From: JADGRB01 sp036267635
GTDB taxonomy: Bacteria > Myxococcota_A > Polyangia > Fen-1088
Direction: 5' to 3'
DNA: 64,000 bases
Assembly (NCBI GenBank): GCA_036267635.1
Contig: DATAVR010000129.1
Coordinates: 1 to 64,000, forward strand
Shown piece after piece: positions 16,237-22,801 of this stretch (within the stretch, counting starts at the first letter, position 1; every line of letters starts with the position of its first letter). Position numbers and translations under genes: made by a program. Under the pieces are notes generated by a model. It was not told the DNA's origin and ran no database searches. It saw only the letters and a list, made by a program, of their open reading frames with translations.

Positions 16237-16803
16237 ATGCCTATCCATCCTCCACACGCGCACCTCTACAGCTCGGTCAACCTCGAGGTGGCGAAAGCCA
16301 AGCTCGGGCACGCCGGGCGGAAGAGCCTGTACGCGCCGCTCAACCTGGTGGCGTACATCGACATGATGACGATGCTCGTCATCTTCCTGCTGATGTCCTT
16401 CTCCGCGACGGGCGAGATCCTGTTCGTGCAGAAGAACATCGTGCTCCCGGACGCCCAGAACTGGACGGACCTGGAGCGCGCGCCGGTCATCGGCGTCAGC
16501 AAGGACGTCGTGACGCTCGACGGTTCCCAGGTCGCCACCGCCGACGAGCTCATGAAGGACTCGTCGACCGGCGACTTCAAGATCGCCGATCTGCACGACA
16601 AGCTGGTGACCCTGAAGAACAACTACAAGCTCCTCCACCCCTCGGAGGACTTCAACGGGATCGCCATCATCCAATCGGACAAGAACGTCGAGTTCAAGAT
16701 GCTCAAAAAGATCATGTACACGTGCGCCGTGGCCGGTTACCAGAACGTGAACTTCGCCATTACCCCCAAGGCCAAGGGCGGCGCTCCGGCGCCCGCGCCC
16801 TAG
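16237..16803 (+). CDS. ExbD/TolR-family protein, copy 2
   Basis: A 188-residue protein with the same arrangement: a longer, His-containing cytoplasmic N-terminus, then APLNLVAYIDMMTMLVIFLLM with the conserved Asp in the helix (about residues 35-55), then a periplasmic domain ending in an Ala/Pro tail. It is clearly diverged from copy 1, so the two are not a recent duplication. A hairpin terminator follows about 45 bp after the stop. Confidence 0.87.
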   Translation: MPIHPPHAHLYSSVNLEVAKAKLGHAGRKSLYAPLNLVAYIDMMTMLVIFLLMSFSATGEILFVQKNIVLPDAQNWTDLERAPVIGVSKDVVTLDGSQVATADELMKDSSTGDFKIADLHDKLVTLKNNYKLLHPSEDFNGIAIIQSDKNVEFKMLKKIMYTCAVAGYQNVNFAITPKAKGGAPAPAP

Positions 16804-16847
16804 CCTTCTCCGCTCGTCCCACCGAACAAGGACAAAGGACACACAGC

Positions 16848-16875
16848 CGGCCGGCTCTCTCGCGAGAGCCGGCCG
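16848..16875 (+). terminator. Terminator hairpin after the TolQ/TolR operon
   Basis: A perfect 12-bp stem (CGGCCGGCTCTC with its complement) closes a TCGC loop and is followed by TTTGTGTTTGTG. It lies 45 bp after the last gene of the operon and before the HEAT lipoprotein gene. Confidence 0.8.
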
Positions 16876-16955
16876 TTTGTGTTTGTGCTCGCGCTTTCGT
16901 ACAAACGCGCGGTGAGTTACGCTCCCTGCTCTCAGTTCCGCAGTCCGCTGCCCTC

Positions 16956-16985
16956 GTAGTTCTCTGCTCTGTAGTTCTCTGCTCT
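16956..16985. repeat. Perfect 15-bp tandem duplication upstream of the HEAT lipoprotein
   Basis: GTAGTTCTCTGCTCT occurs twice without change (16956-16970, 16971-16985). The second copy ends directly at the AAGGAG ribosome site of the next gene, so it lies in its 5' leader. Weaker related CTGCTCT tracts precede it. Confidence 0.8.
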
Positions 16986-16996
16986 AAGGAGACGCC

Positions 16997-18706
16997 ATGC
17001 GCACCCAGCTCACCGCAGCCCTCGCCGTGACTTTGGTTTTCGGAGGCCTCGCTTGCCAGGGAGATCCCAATGACCCGATGACGTGGGCCAAGCAGCTCAA
17101 GGATCTGCGCGTTCAAAAGGAAGCGCTCGATCACCTGGCCGACATGGACGTCGAGAAGGCGCGCCCGGCCGTACCGGCGCTCATCGATCTCTACAACGAC
17201 GCCAAGCGGCCCGAGTTCCTGGAGGCGCTGGCCCGTTATCAGGATCCGCGCACCAAGCAGATCATGATCGAGGCGCTCGACTACAACGACGACGACTTCG
17301 ATCGCGCCACCATCGCCGCCGGAGTGCTGGGCGAGATGAAGGACCCCGACTCGGTCGCGCCGCTCATCGCCGCCGTCGAAAAGCCGCTGCCGATCAAGTC
17401 GCGCGCCAACAGCACGCGCATCGCCGCCATGCGGGCGCTGGTGAAGATCGGCGACAAGCGCGCGGTCCCGACGCTGATGAAGATCCTGACCACCTCGGCC
17501 GACGAGCAGGACTTCCTGCTCAACCAGCGCGCCGCCCTGGGGCTGGCCGAGTTCCGCGATCCGCAGGCGATCCCGGCGCTCATCAAGGGCATGTTCATGA
17601 CCGGGCGCGGGACCGGTATTTTCCAGGAGTGCCGGCTGGCGCTGGTCCGCATCGGCGGGCCGGCGGTCGATCCGATGATTCAGCTCCTGCAGGAGAAGAA
17701 CCCCGACATCCAGCAGATGGCCTCGCAGCTGAAGTTCGACGAGGTCACGCCGGGCGTGGTGCCGCACAAGGCGGCAATCCTGCTCGGCGACCTGCGCGCC
17801 AAGAAAGCGGTCCCGGCGCTGACCGCGCGCCTGCATCAGAAGGCGCACGGGGACGAGCACCGCTCGGCGCTCATCGCGCTCGGCTACATCGCGACGCCGA
17901 CCGCGGTGGACGCCATCCTGGCCGACCTCAAGGACGCCAAGGCCGACCCGGCCGAGCGCGCCTCGGCCGCCGACGCGCTCTACCTCTCGGGCGATCGGCG
18001 CGCGGTGCCGGTGCTGATGGACGTGGCCAAGAACGGCAACGTCAAGAACGGCGACGGCGAGACCGCGGCCGACCTGCGCGCCAGCGCCGCCATCGCGCTC
18101 GCGCGCATCGCCGGCAAGGAGAGCTACGACGCATTCAAGGCCCTGGTCGACAACGAGACGGCGGCCCAGGGCGTCTTCGGCATGGCGCTCGACCGCATGC
18201 AGGTGGCCAAGGAGTGCGGCGACGATCTCGCCTGCTACGGCAAGACGCTGAACGATCCCTCCTGGACCCGGGCCGAGAAGGCCGCCTTCGCCATCGCCTT
18301 CTCCGGCAACGCCAAGCAGGGGCTGCCGCTCTTGCTGGCGGCGATGAAGCCGATCACGATGATGGCCCAGGATCGCTATCCCGTGCACCAGGCGATCCTG
18401 TTCGGCCTGGCGCGGCTCGGCACGCGCGAGTGCAAGGAGTGCATCGACAAGCTCGACAAGCAGATCGCGCACGACGAGACCGCGGTCCGCCTCCCGGGCG
18501 CGCGCGACCTGCTCGGCGAGACGCGCGTGACCGAGGCGATCATCCAGAACCAGGGGGCCGGCGATCTGGCGCCGGCGGCCACGGTCGCGGACGCGACCGG
18601 CGATTCGGCGATGCCGACGGGCAAGGTCAAGGGTGGCGGCAAGAAGGTCGCCAAGGCGGGTAAGCCCGCCAAGGCAGGCAAGGCCGGCAAGAAGAAGCAC
18701 CACTAG
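16997..18706 (+). CDS. HEAT-repeat lipoprotein
   Basis: A 569-residue predicted lipoprotein with a signal ending in FGGLAC (Cys20). Nearly the whole chain is HEAT repeats, for example RAVPTLMKIL, KAVPALTARL, RSALIALGYIATPTAVDAIL and RRAVPVLMDVA, giving a curved helical scaffold. The last 25 residues are Lys/Ala-rich (KKVAKAGKPAKAGKAGKKKHH-like), a basic tail that might bind acidic polymers. AAGGAG precedes the ATG by seven bases. It follows the TolQ/TolR operon across a terminator, so it is probably a separate transcript. No enzyme motif; partner unknown. Confidence 0.82.
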   Translation: MRTQLTAALAVTLVFGGLACQGDPNDPMTWAKQLKDLRVQKEALDHLADMDVEKARPAVPALIDLYNDAKRPEFLEALARYQDPRTKQIMIEALDYNDDDFDRATIAAGVLGEMKDPDSVAPLIAAVEKPLPIKSRANSTRIAAMRALVKIGDKRAVPTLMKILTTSADEQDFLLNQRAALGLAEFRDPQAIPALIKGMFMTGRGTGIFQECRLALVRIGGPAVDPMIQLLQEKNPDIQQMASQLKFDEVTPGVVPHKAAILLGDLRAKKAVPALTARLHQKAHGDEHRSALIALGYIATPTAVDAILADLKDAKADPAERASAADALYLSGDRRAVPVLMDVAKNGNVKNGDGETAADLRASAAIALARIAGKESYDAFKALVDNETAAQGVFGMALDRMQVAKECGDDLACYGKTLNDPSWTRAEKAAFAIAFSGNAKQGLPLLLAAMKPITMMAQDRYPVHQAILFGLARLGTRECKECIDKLDKQIAHDETAVRLPGARDLLGETRVTEAIIQNQGAGDLAPAATVADATGDSAMPTGKVKGGGKKVAKAGKPAKAGKAGKKKHH

Positions 18707-18727
18707 CCGGGGCCGGAGTGGCCCCGG
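18707..18727. terminator. Hairpin between convergent genes
   Basis: CCGGGGCC, loop GGAGT, GGCCCCGG starts directly after the HEAT lipoprotein stop, 22 bp before the queF stop. The stem is symmetric and could end transcription from both sides; no T-run is present. Confidence 0.6.
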
Positions 18728-18749
18728 GCCGCTCCGCGCGCTCGACGGA

Positions 18750-19106
18750 TCAGCGGTTGGGGTAGGTGGCCACGACGGTGGTCGCGATCCCGCCCCGGAC
18801 GTTGAAAACCCCCGAGACCTGCGCCCGACGCGGCCGCGTGGCAGCGACCAGATCGTCCAGAATCTGGTTCGTCACTGCCTCGTGAAAGGCGCCCTCGTTC
18901 CGGTATGACCAGAGGTAGAGCTTCCAGGATTTGAGCTCCACGCAAAGTGCCTCGGGGACGTACTCGACGCGGATGACCGCAAAGTCCGGCTGACCGGTCT
19001 TCGGGCAGAGGCAGGTGAACTCCGGGCATTCGAAGCGGATCTCGTAGTCGCGCTCCGGCTTGGGGTTGGGGAAGGTCTCGAGGGTCTTGCCGGGCCTGGT
19101 GGTCAT
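18750..19106 (-). CDS. queF: NADPH-dependent 7-cyano-7-deazaguanine reductase (QueF, short type)
   Basis: A 118-residue enzyme that reduces preQ0 to preQ1 in queuosine synthesis. It has the short (unimodular, type I) QueF layout: RFECPEFTCLCPKTGQPDFA with the active-site Cys in the CLC motif (about residue 33), and the substrate block ELKSWKLYLWSYRNEGAFHE. ATG 19106 gives the family start MTTRPGKTLETFPNP; a farther ATG at 19136 overlaps the divergent gene's control region. Only 32 bp separate it from mscS. No other que genes are in the window. Confidence 0.94.
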   Translation of the reverse strand: MTTRPGKTLETFPNPKPERDYEIRFECPEFTCLCPKTGQPDFAVIRVEYVPEALCVELKSWKLYLWSYRNEGAFHEAVTNQILDDLVAATRPRRAQVSGVFNVRGGIATTVVATYPNR

Positions 19107-19138
19107 CGCTCGAAAAAGGATATACGAGAAAGGCAACC

Positions 19139-20206
19139 ATGCGGCTCGCGGGAATCGACCTCGACGCGCCGCCCGAGATCGTTCTGCCGATCCTGCTGGT
19201 GGCGCTGGTGCTGCTGGCCGCGCTGGCGGCGCGTCTGGCTCGCTGGGCGGCGGCGCGCTGGCTGCAGGCGACCGAGCCCGCGCTCTCGGTCCCGGTCGCC
19301 TGCGCGGTCCTGATCGGCGGCCTCCTCTGGATCCCCGACATCCGGCTCCCGGGACGGCTCGGGCGCTGGCTGGAGGGGGCGCTCGACATCGGGTTCGTGC
19401 TGGCCTGCGCGCTGGTGGTTTCGCGCGTCGCGGTCGCGGCGGTCAGCGGCTACGTGACCCGCAATCCGTCGATGAGCCCCGCGGTCGGCGTCGCCCGTGT
19501 CTCGGTCCGGCTGCTGGTCGGCGCGCTGGCGATCATCACCGCGCTCGAGACGCTGGGCGTGCCGGTGGCGCCGCTGGTCACCACGCTCGGCGTCGGCTCG
19601 CTGGCGGTTGCGCTGGCGCTGCAAGAGACGCTGGCCAACTTCTTCGCCGGCCTCTATCTCCTGGCCGACCGACCGGTCCGCACCGGCGACTACATCAAGA
19701 TCGACGATGCGCAGGGCGAAGAGGGCTACGTCGAGTCGATCGGTTGGCGCTCATCGAGGTTGCGCACGCTGAAGAACAACACCGTCATCGTCCCCAACCA
19801 GAAGCTGTCGCAGGCGATCCTCATCAACTTCAACCTGCCGGTCGCGCCGGTCGGAATGGCGGTCAACGTCGTCGTCGTGACGGCCGCGGAGCCCGCTGCC
19901 GTCGAAGCCTGCCTGAACGACGAGCTCGCGCGCGCGGCCAGAGAGCTGCCAAAGCTCATCGGGGGCAGCCCGGTCGCGCGTCTCACCGACCTCACCGACG
20001 CCGGGCAGGTCTGGAGCTGCGGCGTCCAGGTCTCCGACATGGAGTCGCAAGGCCTCGCCGGGCACGAGCTGCGCAAGCGGCTCCTCGGGCGCCTCCGTCG
20101 AGAAGGAATCGCGCTCGGCGTCCCGGCGCGGGTCGTCCGAACCCAGCAAGCAGCCGGCCTGGGTCCGACCCCCGACGCCGACGACAAAGGGGATTTGACT
20201 CGTTGA
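19139..20206 (+). CDS. MscS-family mechanosensitive channel
   Basis: A 355-residue small-conductance channel protein. Several N-terminal hydrophobic helices are followed by the pore-lining region LVTTLGVGSLAVALALQETLANFFAG (about residues 140-165) and the beta domain DYIKIDD, YVESIGWRSSRLRTLKNNTVIVPN, which are the strongest MscS marks. A short acidic tail closes the chain. It should open under hypo-osmotic shock. It is longer at the N-terminus than E. coli MscS. The nearby Kdp and Na+/H+ systems also deal with ion balance, but they are in separate operons. Confidence 0.92.
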   Translation: MRLAGIDLDAPPEIVLPILLVALVLLAALAARLARWAAARWLQATEPALSVPVACAVLIGGLLWIPDIRLPGRLGRWLEGALDIGFVLACALVVSRVAVAAVSGYVTRNPSMSPAVGVARVSVRLLVGALAIITALETLGVPVAPLVTTLGVGSLAVALALQETLANFFAGLYLLADRPVRTGDYIKIDDAQGEEGYVESIGWRSSRLRTLKNNTVIVPNQKLSQAILINFNLPVAPVGMAVNVVVVTAAEPAAVEACLNDELARAARELPKLIGGSPVARLTDLTDAGQVWSCGVQVSDMESQGLAGHELRKRLLGRLRREGIALGVPARVVRTQQAAGLGPTPDADDKGDLTR

Positions 20207-20232
20207 CAGCAGGGAAAGCGCCAAGCTAACCT
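20203..20232 (+). promoter_or_regulatory. Sigma70-type promoter
   Basis: A consensus -35 TTGACA (20203-20208) and a TAACCT -10 (20227-20232) are separated by 18 bp, about 31 bp before the ATG at 20263. The -35 overlaps the end of the mscS gene. Confidence 0.6.
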
Positions 20233-20262
20233 GCTGCCTCGTTTCGTCTTTTCAGCTGTTGG

Positions 20263-20988
20263 ATGATGACCCTGCGGACCTTCTCCCGCGTCTCTTTCCC
20301 CGCTGTCTCCGCCGCGCTCGCACTGTCGTTAGCGCTTGGCCTCGGCGTGCCCGCAGAGGCCGGTGCGCTCAAGGGGACCGTCAAGCTGCCCGACTCGGCC
20401 CGGTCTACCCGCCTCTACCAGGGCTACTGGCGCCTCGAAAACGGGAACGTCCCCGTGTCCAACACCGGCGGCGCCAAGCTGGAGACGGTGGTCGTTCTCG
20501 AGAACGTCAACGGCGCGCACCCGCCGCCGGCGCGGACCGTCACCGTGGAAATGGGCGGCCTCGACGCGCACCCGCGCCTGGTGATCACCGGCCCCGGCTC
20601 GGTCGTCGAGATCAAGAACACCGGCAAGGTGCGGCTCGACCTGTCGACGCCCGAGACGCCGTCGGTGATGCCGCTCGAGCAGCTGCCGCCGGGCGCCACC
20701 CGCCGCGCGAAGTTCGACGCCGTCGGCGGCTACGCCATCCACGACTCCGAGTACCCGCACATCATGATCTCGGTGATCATCGTCGACTCTCCCTTCTTCG
20801 CCACCATCGACGAGAAGGGGAGCTTCGCGATCGCCGGCGTCCCCGACGGGAAGGCCCACCTCAAGGTCTGGACCCGAGGGAAATGGGCCGCGGAAGAAGA
20901 GGTCGACACCAGCTCGAAGGAAGAGCTGATCGTGAAAGTCGCGGCGCCGGGGCAAAAAGAAAAAGAAGAAAAAGAAACGGCCGAGTAG
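20263..20988 (+). CDS. Exported protein with cupredoxin-like/carboxypeptidase-regulatory-like fold
   Basis: A 241-residue secreted protein with a signal peptide ending near VPAEAGA (residues 29-35). The mature part is beta-rich: GTVKLPDSA, then VVVLENVNG, VITGPGSVVEIKNTG, and a late FAIAGVPDGKAHLKVWTRGKW, the pattern of plastocyanin-like plus regulatory (CarboxypepD_reg-like) domains. A full copper-ligand set is not obvious. The last 15 residues are strongly charged (KEKEEKE). A consensus promoter lies upstream; the next gene follows after 32 bp and may be co-transcribed. Role unknown. Confidence 0.7.
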   Translation: MMTLRTFSRVSFPAVSAALALSLALGLGVPAEAGALKGTVKLPDSARSTRLYQGYWRLENGNVPVSNTGGAKLETVVVLENVNGAHPPPARTVTVEMGGLDAHPRLVITGPGSVVEIKNTGKVRLDLSTPETPSVMPLEQLPPGATRRAKFDAVGGYAIHDSEYPHIMISVIIVDSPFFATIDEKGSFAIAGVPDGKAHLKVWTRGKWAAEEEVDTSSKEELIVKVAAPGQKEKEEKETAE

Positions 20989-21020
20989 CAAGCGGTCGCG
21001 CCAGATAGAGGTCCCCCCGC

Positions 21021-22790
21021 ATGTTCCTATCCAAGATCTGGTTCATCCTGATCGCGCTCGTCTCCGCGGTGGCCGGAACGTTCGCGCTGGTCGCCCCCCG
21101 CCCCGCCGTGCAGAAGCTGGCGGCGCTGGAGGGTCAGCGCCTCGATCGCGCGCAGTACGCGGCCGAACAGATGTTCAAGGTCGACGCCCACAAGTGGATC
21201 GATCGCGTGTCGAAGCTGGGGCGCGACGCCATCCTGTCGGAGTCGCTGGACGCCGCCTCGCGCGGTTCGGGCGAATACACCGTCATTCACCGGACGATTC
21301 AGGATCGCTTCCGGACCCTCATCCCCGATCTCGCCACCGGCGGCATCGACGTGATCGTCGCCCTCGACAGCAAGGGACGGGTCATCGCGCGAGTGGGCGA
21401 CAACGAGAAGGAGTACGGCGACTACGTCGGCGGCATCGAGGTGGTGGCCGACGCGCTCCGCGGCTATCTCTCGGACGACGTCTGGGGCGTCGGGGGCAAG
21501 CTCGAGCGTGTCGCCGGGGCGCCGGTGCTCTCGAAGGGCAAGGATCGGATCGTGGGGGCGATCTACGTCGGCGCGGAGACCGGGCCGGGCCTGGTCGAGC
21601 GGCTCAAGAAGAACCTCGACGTCGACGTCGCGCTGCTCCTGCGCGGCAAGGTGATCGCCAGCTCTCGCCCGGCCGGCGAGCTGGACGCGCTCCCCGAGAT
21701 CGTCGCCCAGCACACCGCCGACATCGCCGAGCTCAAGCGCACGCCGGCGCTGCCGTTGACCGTCGGGCAGGACAAGCTCCTGGTGGTGGCGGCGCCGTTC
21801 CCCGGGCAGGCCGGCGAACAGCAGGCCTACTATGCGCTGCTCGGCATGCAGCCGGCCAAGAGCGACCTCGGGGCGCTGCTCTCCAACGTCAGCTCGAACG
21901 ATCTCAAGTGGGGGAACTTCCCCTGGGTGCCGCTCACCGCGGTGACCTTCGCCATGATCGCCATCGGCCTCATTCTGCAGCGGGTGGAGGTCGAGGCGCC
22001 GCTCGGCAGATTGCGACGCGAGCTCCAGAAGGTGGCGGCGGGCGATCTCCAGAAGATCGACGACGGCAAATACGGCGGCAAGTACGGCGGACTGGCGCGC
22101 GACGTGAACGCCGCGGTCGAGCGCTACACCCACGCGCCGGGCGCGCGCTCGGAGATGGCCGGCAAAGATCTCAACGCCATCCTCGGACCGTCGGGCGGCA
22201 GCACGTTCGATCTGCCGCCGGCCGGCTCGGCCTTCTCGGGTTCGACGCCGGCCCCGGCCTTCGCGCCGCCGGTGGCGCCCGCGTTCTCACCGGCTGCGCC
22301 GGCGTTTCCGCCGCCCCCGCCCGGTGGCTTCGCGCCGCCGCCGCTTCCATCGTTCAATCCGCCGCCCGCCCCGGCCTTCGCGCCGCCGTCGCTGCCTCAG
22401 CCCTTCTCGGCGAGCGGCCTCGGGGCCAGCATCTCGCTCCCTCCCGCGATCAAGCCGGCCCCCTGGTCGGAGCCGCAGCAGCTTCCGACCGACGCCCTCG
22501 ACGACGGCGCCGCCGACCGCCAGATGCCCGACGGCGAAGCGACCCGCGTCGTCCCTTACGATCAGCATGAAGAAGAGGACGCCCACTTCCGCCATGTCTT
22601 CGACGACTTCGTCGATACCAAGCGTTCCTGCGGCGAGCCGACCGCCGGCCTCACCCAGGCGAAATTTCTACAGAAGCTGCGTGACAACAAGTCGACCTTG
22701 GTCGCCAAGCACGGCTGCCGCACCGTTCGTTTTTCCGTCTACGTGAAAGACGGCAAGGCGGCGCTCCGGGCGACGCCGATCCGCGAATAG
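21021..22790 (+). CDS. Membrane sensor-like protein with Cache domain, HAMP, Pro-rich linker and MXAN_5187-like C-terminus
   Basis: A 589-residue protein. Residues 1-25 form a membrane anchor; 40-300 are a periplasmic sensor of Cache type (IDVIVALDSKGRVIARVGD, IVGAIYVGAETGPGLVE); a second helix near 312-330 (LTAVTFAMIAIGLIL) leads to a HAMP-like segment (LGRLRRELQKVAAGDLQKIDDG). Residues 395-490 are a Pro/Ala/Phe-rich linker. The last 75 residues (HFRHVFDDFVDTKRSCGE ... VRFSVYVKDGKAALRA) resemble a C-terminal domain I recall from Myxococcus proteins such as MXAN_5187. No methyl-accepting, kinase or cyclase domain follows the HAMP, so the output is unknown. Confidence 0.75.
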   Translation: MFLSKIWFILIALVSAVAGTFALVAPRPAVQKLAALEGQRLDRAQYAAEQMFKVDAHKWIDRVSKLGRDAILSESLDAASRGSGEYTVIHRTIQDRFRTLIPDLATGGIDVIVALDSKGRVIARVGDNEKEYGDYVGGIEVVADALRGYLSDDVWGVGGKLERVAGAPVLSKGKDRIVGAIYVGAETGPGLVERLKKNLDVDVALLLRGKVIASSRPAGELDALPEIVAQHTADIAELKRTPALPLTVGQDKLLVVAAPFPGQAGEQQAYYALLGMQPAKSDLGALLSNVSSNDLKWGNFPWVPLTAVTFAMIAIGLILQRVEVEAPLGRLRRELQKVAAGDLQKIDDGKYGGKYGGLARDVNAAVERYTHAPGARSEMAGKDLNAILGPSGGSTFDLPPAGSAFSGSTPAPAFAPPVAPAFSPAAPAFPPPPPGGFAPPPLPSFNPPPAPAFAPPSLPQPFSASGLGASISLPPAIKPAPWSEPQQLPTDALDDGAADRQMPDGEATRVVPYDQHEEEDAHFRHVFDDFVDTKRSCGEPTAGLTQAKFLQKLRDNKSTLVAKHGCRTVRFSVYVKDGKAALRATPIRE

Positions 22791-22801
22791 CGCCGCGGGC
22801 G

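Noticed and set aside
16760..18703. Long reverse-strand frame of about 647 codons across the HEAT lipoprotein
   Set aside because: Composition is a mirror of the HEAT gene; it crosses a terminator hairpin and has no recognisable fold or ribosome site.
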